Assembly (NCBI RefSeq): GCF_009729055.1 | Contig: NZ_CP045484.1 | Location: 248,001-312,000 of the forward strand | Direction of reading: 5' to 3' | Length of the DNA stretch: 64,000 nucleotides | Source of the DNA: Sulfurisphaera ohwakuensis | GTDB taxonomy: Archaea > Thermoproteota > Thermoprotei_A > Sulfolobales > Sulfolobaceae | Shown here: positions 20,672 through 30,334 of the stretch, in pieces | Numbering within the stretch: the stretch's first letter is position 1 | How the letters are laid out: each line of letters opens with the position of its first letter | Notes under the pieces: model-generated | Seen by the model: the letters and a program-made list of their open reading frames with translations, nothing else | Database searches by the model: none | What the model was told of the DNA's origin: nothing | Program-made: the position numbers and the translations under genes

Positions 20672-21119
20672 CTTAGCTATAGTAGTGGCTGAATTTAATT
20701 ACGATATAACGTATCTGATGTTACAAAGAGCAATAGCTCATGCTAAATTCCTTGGTGCAAATGTAAAGGTTGTATTTAAAGTTCCAGGTAGCTATGATAT
20801 GGCAATAGCTGTGAAAGAGTTACTAAAAAGAGATGATATAGATGCTGTTGTTACTTTAGGTGCAGTAATAAAAGGCGAAACAAAACATGATGAAATAGTA
20901 GCTACTCAAACTGCAAGAAAAATATTAGATTTATCAGTAGAATATGGTAAGCCTGTAACTTTGGGCATTATAGGTCACGGAGTTACGCATGAGCAAGCGG
21001 TGGAAAGGATAGAGGAATATTCCACAAGAGCTGTTGAGGCTGCAATCAAATTGGCTAGGAGGTTAAGAGAACTAAGAAAAATACAAACATTAAATGAGGA
21101 AATGGTGGTAATTGAATGA
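20646..21119 (+). CDS. ribH: 6,7-dimethyl-8-ribityllumazine synthase
   Basis: About 157 residues. VVAEFNYD (substrate loop), [31 protein letters not shown] and [12 protein letters not shown] are the classical lumazine synthase motifs, with the catalytic His in K-H-D. The enzyme usually forms 60-mers or pentamers. A second ATG two codons in (20652) is an equally good start. Stop overlaps the next gene (ATGA). Confidence 0.95.
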   Translation: MKMSDQSINLAIVVAEFNYDITYLMLQRAIAHAKFLGANVKVVFKVPGSYDMAIAVKELLKRDDIDAVVTLGAVIKGETKHDEIVATQTARKILDLSVEYGKPVTLGIIGHGVTHEQAVERIEEYSTRAVEAAIKLARRLRELRKIQTLNEEMVVIE

Positions 21120-21793
21120 AAATTATGCAAATAAATTTAGTAGGCTATAAAGAATGGACTGAGAGCCTAGGGTATGATAGAGAGTGGAAAATTCAAAATT
21201 TTCAGCACGGTTTTTTATCTAGGCTTAATGAAATAGCAGCAGAAATAAATTCATTTATAATAACATACAGATATGATAGTTATATAATGTTACTTGATGG
21301 TGTCTTAATTGGAAAAAATGATTATATTTTAACTAAAATAAAAGAACTTTCACCAGTTCCAATAGATATATGTTTTGGATATGGTAAAACTTTACTAGAT
21401 GCAGAAAGAAATTGTTCTATTAACATTGATAATATCTTATTAGCTAAAGATGAAAAAGTACTTGTAGCTCATTTTGATCTGGATGGATTTTCTAGAAAAA
21501 AGCTATTGTTCGATGCTTACCTAGAAGTTTATAAAATATATAATAAGTTATTTCATTATGCTATAGAACTTGGTGGTTTGGCTTATTATTTTGGTGGTGA
21601 TAATATAGGAATTTTCTTAGGGGTTGAAAATATTAATAAAATAATAGAATTAGCTAATTCTTTCCCAAGTATGAAAGTAGGTATAGGAATAGGTAATAAT
21701 CCAAGGGAGGCTCTTAAGAATGCCGCTGAGGCATTGCATACTATAAGAATATATAGAAATAGGAAGATCGAAATTGTCGATTCTAAAAATTAA
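21116..21793 (+). CDS. gch3: GTP cyclohydrolase III (archaeal riboflavin/F420 pathway)
   Basis: A 225-residue enzyme that opens GTP to 2-amino-5-formylamino-6-ribosylaminopyrimidinone phosphate, the archaeal first step to riboflavin and F420. It consists of two ferredoxin-like halves related to nucleotidyl cyclases; [24 protein letters not shown] and YYFGGDN carry the metal- and GTP-binding residues. Coupled to ribH. The product still carries a formyl group that must be removed by a deformylase. Confidence 0.93.
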   Translation: MKIMQINLVGYKEWTESLGYDREWKIQNFQHGFLSRLNEIAAEINSFIITYRYDSYIMLLDGVLIGKNDYILTKIKELSPVPIDICFGYGKTLLDAERNCSINIDNILLAKDEKVLVAHFDLDGFSRKKLLFDAYLEVYKIYNKLFHYAIELGGLAYYFGGDNIGIFLGVENINKIIELANSFPSMKVGIGIGNNPREALKNAAEALHTIRIYRNRKIEIVDSKN

Positions 21794-22883
21794 TTTAGGT
21801 GCTATTTTATCTGGAGAGGAACTAGAATATAAAGAAGGAGTAAATATTGAAATAGATGATAATAATAGAATTTTACACATCGGTAATGGTTATGATTCTT
21901 CTGCTAAAAATTTTAAAGAATTTATACTTGTTCCGCCTCTTATAAATTTTCATACACATAGCGGAGATTTTACTTTTCCGGAAATAGGAATTGACAAAAC
22001 TATTAAAGAATTAGTAGGAGACCCCCATAGTGAAAAATATAAATATTTCAAGTTATATAGAAATAAGATCAATGAAGGAATTAGAGAATTTATTAGAAAA
22101 TCTATTAGTTTTGGAATAATAGGAATATTGGATTTTAGAGAAGAAGGAGTAGAGGGTGTGTTGAAAGCTAAAAAATCTATAGATTTAATTGACATTTATT
22201 ATTTCTCTCTCGGTAGATTGGATAAATTTGATGAGAAGGAATTAAAAGCGTTAGCAAAAGTTGCAGAAGGATATGGATTGCCTAGTCCTAATTATCATTC
22301 TAGCAAAGAATTAAATGTTATCAAAAATCACTTTGCTACAAAGATTAGAGCCGTTCATTTTGCAGAGACAAAAAAGCAATATTTAAGGGATGACCTAGAA
22401 GAAATAATTTTAAGTTATTCTCCAAATCTTATAGTTCATGGAACTCATTTTAGTATCAATGAATTTAATCTCTTAAAAAATGAAAAAATTCCTCTAGTTG
22501 TTTGTCCTAGAAGTAATTTATGGTTCGGTGTAGGTCTTCCTAATATTTCTGCAGCCTATGATGTTGGTGTTACTGTTTTTTATGGAAGCGATAATGGAAG
22601 CTGGATTTCGCCAAATCTGTGGAAAGACTTAGAATTAGCTCTTCTTATTACTAGAATACAGAAACCAGGATCTAACTATGCAAGAGATATTTTATCATCA
22701 GCTACTGTTAATGCATATAAGTATCTTCGACTTGATTTTACAATAAAAGAAGGCAATAAAATATATCCGGTTTTAATAAGAGGAGATGAAATTTTTAGAG
22801 CAAACGATAAATTTGTTGCAATAATTAAAAGAGCTTCAGATAATGGGATTTATAGTCTTGGTGCTATCCAGAATATAAGTTGA
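21774..22883 (+). CDS. amidohydrolase-superfamily protein in the riboflavin operon
   Basis: A 369-residue TIM-barrel metal-dependent hydrolase resembling the cytosine deaminase/TrzN/SsnA group: His60-x-His62 (FHTHSGD), His195 and Glu198 (VHFAET), His222/His225 (HGTHF) and Asp273 (GSDNG). All metal and catalytic positions are present. It starts with TTG, 20 bp inside gch3, so it is translationally coupled to it. Its place suggests a step between the GTP cyclohydrolase III product and the lumazine precursor (deformylation or deamination); this is inference. It ends 34 bp inside the convergent PCNA1 gene. Confidence 0.78.
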   Translation: MSILKINLGAILSGEELEYKEGVNIEIDDNNRILHIGNGYDSSAKNFKEFILVPPLINFHTHSGDFTFPEIGIDKTIKELVGDPHSEKYKYFKLYRNKINEGIREFIRKSISFGIIGILDFREEGVEGVLKAKKSIDLIDIYYFSLGRLDKFDEKELKALAKVAEGYGLPSPNYHSSKELNVIKNHFATKIRAVHFAETKKQYLRDDLEEIILSYSPNLIVHGTHFSINEFNLLKNEKIPLVVCPRSNLWFGVGLPNISAAYDVGVTVFYGSDNGSWISPNLWKDLELALLITRIQKPGSNYARDILSSATVNAYKYLRLDFTIKEGNKIYPVLIRGDEIFRANDKFVAIIKRASDNGIYSLGAIQNIS

Positions 22884-23596
22884 CCACCAGAATCTGTAGG
22901 TACCTCAATTCTCATAGGTATGTTATTTCCAAATCCCACGGTTACATTTTGAGATATGGTAGTTACTTTAAATACATCTTTTAGAACTTCTATGCTATAT
23001 ACTGCTTTTGAAGGAGATTCTATATTTAAGGATTTAAGGGGCTTATCTTGTCTTAATAAGGACTTATATGTTCTGCCAGCCTCCTCTGTGGAGAGGGTAA
23101 CAGTGTTTTCATCTGCAGATATTTCAACTTCTTCACCTACTAAGCTTAAATCTCTAGCAATATCTTTTAGTATATCCCCATCAGTTGTAAATGTTACACT
23201 TAGGTTTACCTTAGGTTCTGTTAATTGATCTATTGAAGTTTTTTCTCCCTTTATATAGATATTGCTTCTAGTTCCTGTTTTCTCATCTCTAACAGTAACT
23301 TTTAGACCAGCCTCAGTCTCTTCTAAAGTAACTGTTGCACTTTTAGTTTTAGCCTTTCCAAGAATTTTCTTTAAATCATTTATATTAATTTTAATTCCAA
23401 GCGGTTTATCAATTGTATAATCTTCCAGATATTCTTTTGGAATTTTAAATATAACCATGAGTACTTTATCATCTGTCAAATATCTTGAAAAAATGCTGTC
23501 TTCAGTAAAGTTTAAAATTATTTCGTCCGTAACCCTAAGTAGACCAGATAACAAGGAGTAAAAATCTTTCGCACTTGAATATGTCGCCTTAATCAT
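22850..23596 (-). CDS. pcna1: DNA sliding clamp subunit PCNA1
   Basis: A 248-residue PCNA chain close to Saccharolobus PCNA1 as I recall it (LNFTEDSIFSRYLTDDKVLM, QLTEPKVNL, ending LIFWIAPRL). PCNA1 pairs first with PCNA2 and is the subunit bound by flap endonuclease in Saccharolobus. The gene follows rpo13 with a 4-bp overlap; the third subunit, PCNA2, is not in this window. Confidence 0.93.
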   Translation of the reverse strand: MIKATYSSAKDFYSLLSGLLRVTDEIILNFTEDSIFSRYLTDDKVLMVIFKIPKEYLEDYTIDKPLGIKININDLKKILGKAKTKSATVTLEETEAGLKVTVRDEKTGTRSNIYIKGEKTSIDQLTEPKVNLSVTFTTDGDILKDIARDLSLVGEEVEISADENTVTLSTEEAGRTYKSLLRQDKPLKSLNIESPSKAVYSIEVLKDVFKVTTISQNVTVGFGNNIPMRIEVPTDSGGQLIFWIAPRL

Positions 23597-23937
23597 TCTT
23601 CCTCATTTGTTTTTTGTTCTTTTACTTTTTTAGTCTTTTTTGCTACTTTCTTCCTTTTCTTCTTATCAGAGGAAGAATAATGAGAGGCTAATTCTTTAAA
23701 CATTTTCTTTGCTTCTTCGATGCTTATTTTTCCATTAAGTAAATTGTCCCATATTTCAGTATTTTTCATTAATAATTCTATGTCAGCTACACTTAGTGCT
23801 GGCAGTTCTTCCTCTTCGCTTTCAGCTTCTACTTTCTCCTCGTGCTCTTCTTTTTGTGTAAATTCCTCTTCGCTTTCAGCTTCAGTGGATTCTTCCTCTT
23901 CTTCATTCTCTTTCTCATTCTCTTCCTCATCAAACAT
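23593..23937 (-). CDS. rpo13: RNA polymerase subunit Rpo13
   Basis: A 114-residue protein found only in some archaea. A long acidic N-terminal tail (1-47, mostly Glu) precedes a helix-turn-helix core ALSVADIELLMKNTEIWDN with LLNGKISIEEAKK, identical in pattern to the Rpo13 seen in Saccharolobus polymerase structures, then a Lys-rich tail (KKKRKKVAKKTKK) that contacts downstream DNA. The acidic tail here is longer than in the Saccharolobus protein as I recall it. Coupled to pcna1. Confidence 0.92.
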   Translation of the reverse strand: MFDEEENEKENEEEEESTEAESEEEFTQKEEHEEKVEAESEEEELPALSVADIELLMKNTEIWDNLLNGKISIEEAKKMFKELASHYSSSDKKKRKKVAKKTKKVKEQKTNEEE

Positions 23938-23948
23938 TATAATCCCCC

Positions 23949-25610
23949 TTATGTCAAGTTTAGTAGATATATTTCACCCCTTAATAAATCTCTAGTCACG
24001 CAATACCCCCTCGGTAATTTTTGTAATGTTTCATAAATTATAGCATATAACTGAGCATCAGAACCTCCAAACAGTTTACTCGCATAGTCTAGTTCTTTAG
24101 GTTCAACTAAATTAAATATAAAAAAGTAACTTGTATTAGCAAGTAGTTCCTTGATGCATTCACTTGTTTGAGAAATTATTATAAATCCAAATCCAAATTT
24201 TCTTCCTTCTGCAAACAGTCGTTCCAATATTTGTTTACCAGATTCTTTAGATAAGATAAAAGGTGCTTCATCTATAATAATTATTTTCTTTAAATTTGAT
24301 ATACCAGAAATATACATCGTATTTTGAATAGATTTTAATAATGTTTCTATTAAAATGTATTTTATTTCATTAGTAGGTATTTTAGAGAAATCTATAATTA
24401 GATTATTTTCCAAAATCTCTGAAATATTCACATTTGAATTATTGAAAACTGAAGATGTTAGAAATTGAATATAGGGTTCAATTGACTGATATTTTATTAT
24501 ATCTTGACTTGTAGTAGCTAGTTTTTTCTTTTTTTCCAATAGAATTAAAATATCTCTGAAAGTTGGTGGCGATAAATTCCATGTACTACTATCACTTTCA
24601 TCTATTCCTTTTTCTGCATAAGCTTCAATAATTAAGTTTGTTAGTTCAATAGTTTGTAAGTTACCTAGATTAAAAAGACTTTTTATCATCAACGAAATTT
24701 CTAAGGCTCTTTCCTTGGGATTTCTGCCAAATAGACTTAACGGATTTATTGTTACTTTAGAAGCATCAATCTTCTTTGCTCCTTGGACTTCATATTCTCC
24801 ATGTAAATCGAAAACTAAGTAAGATACGTTTAATGAATTCACAATCTTTTTTGCTAAAGTCGATTTTCCTACTCCACTAGTACCTATAATTATCACATTA
24901 TAATTTTTACTAGAATTAAAATCTAGGTAATATATTCCACCAGTTCTGATCCACTTATACGTAGAATTTGAGGTATAAAATGCGTTATCTAATGAACTCC
25001 CCTTACCTATTTTTCCAATTATTTTTCCAATTAGAACTCCTCTGTTAGATGGTCTATACGTTTTAGGGAAAATTAAATAAGGTAATGTGATCCAATTAAA
25101 TGTTATTAAGGGTAATTCGTAATAAAATCCATATAATGAGATTGCCAGAGAGTCTAATATGCTTCCTATTAAGAAGATAGGATTAAAGAATAATACCCAG
25201 TAGAGCAATACTGATAGGCTAATGCCTATTATAAATTTTAAAGGCGAGAAACTAAATTTCACTTTTTTGAGTTCATCAATTAGGAAATCATAAAAATTTC
25301 GTTTTACGAAAGAGTAAATAAAGAATGCAACTAATGTAACTACTAGATAATATTCAGAATAATAGGTAATTAGCAATAATGTCTCATAAAAATTTAATCT
25401 ATTAATTATGCTATAAATAGAGAAAAACGATGGTAATGAGATAATAGATAATAATACCGAATTAAATAAGATAAATGCTATTATACCATTAATAATAATT
25501 ATTAATGCAGTTATAGATATAAAATATAATGAATTCTGTGTTATATTGATAAAATAAAGAATTATAGTCTCTAAAATGAGGACTGAAAGGAATATAATGT
25601 AAGACCTCAC
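23949..25610 (-). CDS. membrane-anchored HerA/VirB4/CedB-type ATPase
   Basis: A 553-residue protein. The first 180 residues hold about six hydrophobic segments; the rest is a HerA-FtsK superfamily ATPase with Walker A GTSGVGKST (243-251), FDLHGEY (267-273), Walker B IIIIDEA (443-449) and the ISQTSE motif. HerA-type pumps move DNA, and the membrane-bound members include CedB of the archaeal DNA importer and VirB4 of conjugation systems. The start codon is GTG. Located just upstream of rpo13-pcna1, divergent from the Lhr helicase. I cannot decide whether it is CedB itself; gene context as I recall it argues that CedB lies elsewhere. Confidence 0.78.
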   Translation of the reverse strand: MRSYIIFLSVLILETIILYFINITQNSLYFISITALIIIINGIIAFILFNSVLLSIISLPSFFSIYSIINRLNFYETLLLITYYSEYYLVVTLVAFFIYSFVKRNFYDFLIDELKKVKFSFSPLKFIIGISLSVLLYWVLFFNPIFLIGSILDSLAISLYGFYYELPLITFNWITLPYLIFPKTYRPSNRGVLIGKIIGKIGKGSSLDNAFYTSNSTYKWIRTGGIYYLDFNSSKNYNVIIIGTSGVGKSTLAKKIVNSLNVSYLVFDLHGEYEVQGAKKIDASKVTINPLSLFGRNPKERALEISLMIKSLFNLGNLQTIELTNLIIEAYAEKGIDESDSSTWNLSPPTFRDILILLEKKKKLATTSQDIIKYQSIEPYIQFLTSSVFNNSNVNISEILENNLIIDFSKIPTNEIKYILIETLLKSIQNTMYISGISNLKKIIIIDEAPFILSKESGKQILERLFAEGRKFGFGFIIISQTSECIKELLANTSYFFIFNLVEPKELDYASKLFGGSDAQLYAIIYETLQKLPRGYCVTRDLLRGEIYLLNLT

Positions 25611-25646
25611 TTATATTAAACCCAAAATGTTAGTATTATTAGCTAA
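25611..25646. promoter_or_regulatory. 36-bp divergent promoter of HerA-type ATPase and Lhr helicase
   Basis: TTATATTAAA (25611-25620) lies about 30 bp before the Lhr ATG and suits it as TATA box. On the minus strand it abuts the GTG of the ATPase, so that gene must use a later start or an internal promoter. Confidence 0.35.
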
Positions 25647-28382
25647 ATGATAAGTGTTTCTCACGATTTTGTAAATAAACTTAAGGAATTAGGATATACA
25701 AGTCTTACTCCAATACAAAAAGTAGCCATCCCTATAATTTTAAAGGGGAAAAATACTTTAGTTATAGCACCTACAGGCTATGGAAAAACCGAGGCGGCTG
25801 TTTTTCCAGTATTTTACAAGATTTATACAGAAAATTCGGTTCCTATATCAGCATTATATATTACTCCATTAAGAGCGTTAAACAGAGATATTGAGCTAAG
25901 ATTAAAGAAGATAGGAGAAAAATTAGGTATTAAGGTTAGAGTAAGACATGGTGATTCGACCGAAAGTGAACGTAGAAGAATACTTCTTGATCCTCCACAA
26001 CTTCTTTTAACAACTCCTGAAACTTTACTATATCTAGTAATAAACGAAAAATATAGGAAATTATTTGAAAATTTGAAATGGATTATAATTGACGAACTTC
26101 AAGAGATGTTAGATGAAAAAAGAGGATACGAATTATTAATCGTTTTAGAACGTTTAAAAAGAATAAGCAAGAATAGAATACAGTCTATAGGCTTGTCTGC
26201 AACTATTGGAAATATAGAAATAGCAAAAAAATATTTAGGAGAAGAAGTAGAAGTAGCAAAAATTGATACCAGAAAAGATATTGATATTTCATTAATAATT
26301 CCAGAATTAAAAAAGGATTATGTTGATTTATCCATTAAGTTAGGATTAAATCCTGAGATAATAGCAAGATTCAAAAAGATAGAAGAAATCGTTAAAAACG
26401 AGAAGCCTGTTTTAATTTTTACAAATGTTAGAGAAACAACAGAGTTCCTAGCTAATGAACTTTCTAAAATAACACAGCTTAAAATTTTGACTCATCATGG
26501 CTCATTATCTCGAGAAGTAAGAGTTGAAGCCGAAAAAGACTTTAGAGAAGGCAACATTGATGCTTTAGTGGCTACGTCTAGTTTAGAGTTAGGAATAGAC
26601 ATAGGTAAAATTAATGTGGTATTACAATATATGTCTCCAAGACAAGTAATACGGCTTGTTCAGAGAATTGGAAGAAGCGGGCACTCTGTGAATAAACTAT
26701 CTAAAGGCTATATAATGCCTTCAAATGATATATATGATATACTAGAATGTAAAGCCATTGTAGATAAATTGAAGGAAGGATATCTTGAAAAACCATTAAT
26801 AGAATATAAGCCTTATGATGTAATTGCTCATGAAATAGCCGGCATGGTCCTAGAGGGATATAATAATCCTAGAGAGATATTTGATATAATAAAAGGTGTT
26901 TTCCTATTTAGTAATTTAACAGAAGAAGAATTTGCTGAAATACTTGATATATTGGAATCTGCTAAAATTATAAAAAGGGAGAAAGATAAAATATCTCCTT
27001 CTTTTAGGCTTTGGAAGTATTATTATGAAACTAATATGATACCTGACTCATTAAGAGATTACTTGGTTATAGATCATGTAACTAATTCTAAGATAGGTAC
27101 TCTAGATGAAGAATTTATTTCCGCATTGGATGAAAATACAGTATTTGTTTTAGGCGGGAAACTTTGGAAAGTAGTTACTATTGAAGACGGAAAAGTATAT
27201 GTTGAACAAGCACAATTAAAAAGTGGTATTTTACCTAGTTGGTTTGGAGAATCGATCCCAGTAGAAAAGGAGATTGCATTAAAGGTATACGAGTATATAA
27301 GCAGAATAGCTAAAGGTGAAGAAATAGATTTACCCAAAGATGTACTTAATAAATTAAAGGATATTGTTGATAATCAGTTGAAAAGAGGATATCCTTTGCC
27401 ATCAGATAAAGAGATTTTGGTTGAAATAAATCATGACCTAATTGTAATTCACTCAGCTTTTGGAACCAGAGGAAATAATACATTAGGCGCAATTATTTCT
27501 GCTTTACTTTCTCGATTAAAAGGAATAAAAGCTAACTATAGGTCTGATTCGTATCACATAGCTATAGCAACCGTAATACCAATATATAAAGATGATATTA
27601 TAAAAATTGTAAATATGATAAATTCATTACAAGAAAAAGATTTGGAGGAATTATTGAAAATAGCAATAAAAGAAAGTCCTCAATTTAAATGGAAATTATT
27701 AGTTGAAGCAGAAAGATTTGGAGTTATCGATAAAGGTAAAGATATTGATATTTCTTCTACGTTATTGAGACCATTTATAGATACTATAGTTGGAGAAGAG
27801 GCAGTTAAGGAGCTTATTGTTAAGAACTATGATTTAAGTATCTTATCAAACGAACTAAGAAAAGTAAGCTGGAAAATATTAGAAGTACCCAGTTTTTCAC
27901 CTCTAGCTAAAGAATTTTTAGATAAACTTTTAGTTTTCCGTTCTAGTGAAGATAAACCAATTATGCTAGAGGTTTATAAGAGAAAACTATTATCAAAAGA
28001 GGTAAAACTTATCTGTATGGTTTGTGGATGGAATAGTAATTTTAATGTGAGTCAGGTCCCTCCCAGATGTCCAAAATGTGGTTCTGTATTTTTGACAGTT
28101 GTTGATTTACAAGATAATGAAAGTATTCAAATAGTTAAAAAAGCAATAAAAGGTGAAAAATTGAGTAAAAAAGAACTAAAAAAACTAGAGGAATTGAAAA
28201 GAATTTCGTCGTTTTATTCTTACTATAATAAATATGTAGCTATCGGTCTTTCTGCTCCTGGTGTAGGTGTTACTAATATTAGTAAAGCGTTAGAAAAATT
28301 GAGAGAAGGAGAAGATAAGTATTATGAAGCGCTTTTAGATCTAGAGAGAAGGTTTATAAGGACTCGAAAATACTGGCACTAA
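25647..28382 (+). CDS. lhr: Lhr-type SF2 helicase (ASH-Ski2-like)
   Basis: A 911-residue large helicase-related protein. Q-motif-like start, Walker A APTGYGKT (41-48), motif II DELQ (149-152) in place of DEVH, SAT (LSATIG), motif V/VI SSLELGIDIG and QRIGRSGH; then winged-helix and Lhr-core domains, and a C-terminal zinc finger (CMVC near 790, CPKC near 810). Lhr proteins unwind DNA and RNA-DNA hybrids and act in DNA repair or RNA metabolism. Length is typical of archaeal Lhr. Confidence 0.92.
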   Translation: MISVSHDFVNKLKELGYTSLTPIQKVAIPIILKGKNTLVIAPTGYGKTEAAVFPVFYKIYTENSVPISALYITPLRALNRDIELRLKKIGEKLGIKVRVRHGDSTESERRRILLDPPQLLLTTPETLLYLVINEKYRKLFENLKWIIIDELQEMLDEKRGYELLIVLERLKRISKNRIQSIGLSATIGNIEIAKKYLGEEVEVAKIDTRKDIDISLIIPELKKDYVDLSIKLGLNPEIIARFKKIEEIVKNEKPVLIFTNVRETTEFLANELSKITQLKILTHHGSLSREVRVEAEKDFREGNIDALVATSSLELGIDIGKINVVLQYMSPRQVIRLVQRIGRSGHSVNKLSKGYIMPSNDIYDILECKAIVDKLKEGYLEKPLIEYKPYDVIAHEIAGMVLEGYNNPREIFDIIKGVFLFSNLTEEEFAEILDILESAKIIKREKDKISPSFRLWKYYYETNMIPDSLRDYLVIDHVTNSKIGTLDEEFISALDENTVFVLGGKLWKVVTIEDGKVYVEQAQLKSGILPSWFGESIPVEKEIALKVYEYISRIAKGEEIDLPKDVLNKLKDIVDNQLKRGYPLPSDKEILVEINHDLIVIHSAFGTRGNNTLGAIISALLSRLKGIKANYRSDSYHIAIATVIPIYKDDIIKIVNMINSLQEKDLEELLKIAIKESPQFKWKLLVEAERFGVIDKGKDIDISSTLLRPFIDTIVGEEAVKELIVKNYDLSILSNELRKVSWKILEVPSFSPLAKEFLDKLLVFRSSEDKPIMLEVYKRKLLSKEVKLICMVCGWNSNFNVSQVPPRCPKCGSVFLTVVDLQDNESIQIVKKAIKGEKLSKKELKKLEELKRISSFYSYYNKYVAIGLSAPGVGVTNISKALEKLREGEDKYYEALLDLERRFIRTRKYWH

Positions 28383-28424
28383 GTTTAAATTTTTATGAAT
28401 ACGTTTTTTCATTAGGTAGTAGGT

Positions 28425-28715
<291 letters not shown>

Positions 28716-28716
28716 C

Positions 28717-29761
28717 ATGGAAATATATGATTTTATTTATAAAATAGATTCTTTTTGTAATTATAGTAATAACTGGAATATTATACAAGATTCCTATACT
28801 GATGAAAAATATGGTTACTTTGCTGATAAAAGACCCATAGAAGTTTTAATAAAAAACTCAATTATTAACGCTGATAAACCACCTGGACCTACAAGTCATG
28901 AAGTAGCTTATTGGATAAAACAAATGTTCAAGGTTTCAAAGGCAGGCCATGGGGGGACCCTAGAGCCTTGAGGGTTAAACCCTAAGGCGGGGGGACCCTA
29001 AAGTAACTGGAGTATTACCAATTGGGTTAGAGAATGCAACAAAACTAATGTCATATATTAGTTCTTCTGGGAAAGAATATGTATGCTTAATGCAAGTACA
29101 TTGTGATTTTAATATAGATGAACTTAAACAACTAATTTCAAAATTTATAGGTATAATATATCAGAAACCACCCGTAAGATCCTCAGTGAAAAGAAGAACA
29201 AGAAAAAAGAAAATTTATGATATAGAGATACTTGATACGGATAAGAGATTTATTTTACTTAGGATATCCTCTGATCCTGGTACATATATGAGAAAATTAT
29301 GTCATGATATTGGAGTAATATTAGGTTGTGGTGCACATATGAGAGAACTAAGGAGAATTAGATCTGGAATATTTACAGAGAAAAACTTAGTTACATTACA
29401 AGAGATTTCAGAAGCTCTTTATATGTGGAAAAACTGTAAAGACGAGAGTGATTTAAGAAAAATATTATTACCTATGGAATATGCTACTTGTGGTATGCCT
29501 AAAATATTAATTGATGATAATGCTGTTGATGCCATATCTTATGGTGCAATGCTTACAGCACCTGGAATAGTAGCTTATCAAAGGTTTAGGGTAAAGGATA
29601 CTGTAGCGATATTAACACTAAAAGGAGAGCTAGTAGCTATAGGTGAAGCTGATGTAGATTCTCAGAAATTAGTAGATATGAAAAAAGGAGTAGTAGTTAA
29701 GCCTAAAAGAGTTCTTATGCCTCGTGATATATATCCTAGATCGTGGAAGAAACATGAATGA
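28717..29761 (+). CDS. cbf5: Cbf5 pseudouridine synthase (H/ACA RNP), gene split by an intron
   Basis: Spliced product of 337 residues from exons 28717-28963 and 28995-29761. Cbf5 makes pseudouridines guided by H/ACA sRNAs and also U55 of tRNA. Exon 1 ends in GHGGTL plus one G; exon 2 opens with AC, so splicing yields the GTLDPKVTG motif whose Asp83 is the catalytic residue. Exon 2 holds the rest of the TruB barrel (PPVRSSVKRR, SSDPGTYMRKLCHDIG) and a C-terminal PUA domain (about 255-330: KILIDDNAVDAISYGA). Unspliced, the frame stops at TGA 28969-28971. Intron-bearing cbf5 is known in Crenarchaeota. Confidence 0.95.
28964..28994 (+). other. 31-nt archaeal pre-mRNA intron of cbf5 (bulge-helix-bulge)
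   Basis: The flanks fold into a bulge-helix-bulge: outer helix GGG/CCC (54-56 with 96-98 of 289xx), 3' bulge GGA (28993-28995), 4-bp central helix CCCT/GGGG (28958-28961 with 28989-28992), 5' bulge AGA (28962-28964), inner helix GCCTT/AAGGC (28965-28969 with 28984-28988) and hairpin GGGT/ACCC. Cutting after the second base of each bulge, the rule for the tRNA-splicing endonuclease, restores the frame exactly. One extra A (28957) opposes the 3' bulge. Confidence 0.93.
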
Positions 29762-30308
29762 ATTTGTTGTTAATGATGTAGTAAATGGTATACCTTTATC
29801 ATTGATAAGTAGTTATGGCGTTTTTTCTAAAAAGAAATTAGACCTTGGTACAAGAATGTTACTAGAAAATATAGTCCTTCCAGAGGAAGGAGTTGTTGCC
29901 GATATTGGTTGTGGTTACGGTCCAATAGGGATTTATATTGCCTTAAAGAATCCCAATCTCAAAATTTATATGATAGATATTGATAAAAAGGCTGTTTATT
30001 TGGCTGAAAAAAATGTTAAGAGGTATAGATTAGAAAATAGAGTTATAGTAATAAGAAATAATATATTAGAAAATCTTGATATACAATTAAATGGAGCATA
30101 CTCAAATCCTCCTCTTAAGGCCGGTAAAGAATTTATTGAAAAGTTAGCTCAGCAAAGTTATGAGAGACTTTTACATAATGGTGTTTTAGAGGTAGTTGTG
30201 TACAAAGGAGAAAAGAATGTACTCGATATATTTGGAAAGTATTTTAATGAAGTTAAAATAGTAAAAAGAGCAAAAGGTTACTCAATCATTTTAGCGGTTA
30301 AAAATTAA
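29754..30308 (+). CDS. class I SAM-dependent methyltransferase, RsmC-like small domain
   Basis: About 184 residues. SAM motif I ADIGCGYGPIG, motif II acidic MIDID, and the N6/N2-guanine-type catalytic motif SNPPLKAG with a following basic helix. This is the MTS/RsmC group that makes m2G in rRNA or tRNA. I start at the ATG giving MNEFVVNDVV, which overlaps the cbf5 stop by 8 bp; the longer frame adds ten residues read from inside cbf5. Co-transcription with L14e and cbf5 fits a role in RNA modification. Confidence 0.83.
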   Translation: MNEFVVNDVVNGIPLSLISSYGVFSKKKLDLGTRMLLENIVLPEEGVVADIGCGYGPIGIYIALKNPNLKIYMIDIDKKAVYLAEKNVKRYRLENRVIVIRNNILENLDIQLNGAYSNPPLKAGKEFIEKLAQQSYERLLHNGVLEVVVYKGEKNVLDIFGKYFNEVKIVKRAKGYSIILAVKN

Positions 30309-30334
30309 TAGTATTAAATCATATAATTAAATTG

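Noticed and set aside
23949-25610. Naming this ATPase CedB outright
   Set aside because: The fold fits, but HerA, VirB4 and CedB cannot be separated by eye, and CedB as I recall it lies in another gene context.
28717-28971. Truncated or frameshifted cbf5 pseudogene
   Set aside because: A bulge-helix-bulge intron with correct geometry restores the conserved GTLDPKVTG motif exactly.
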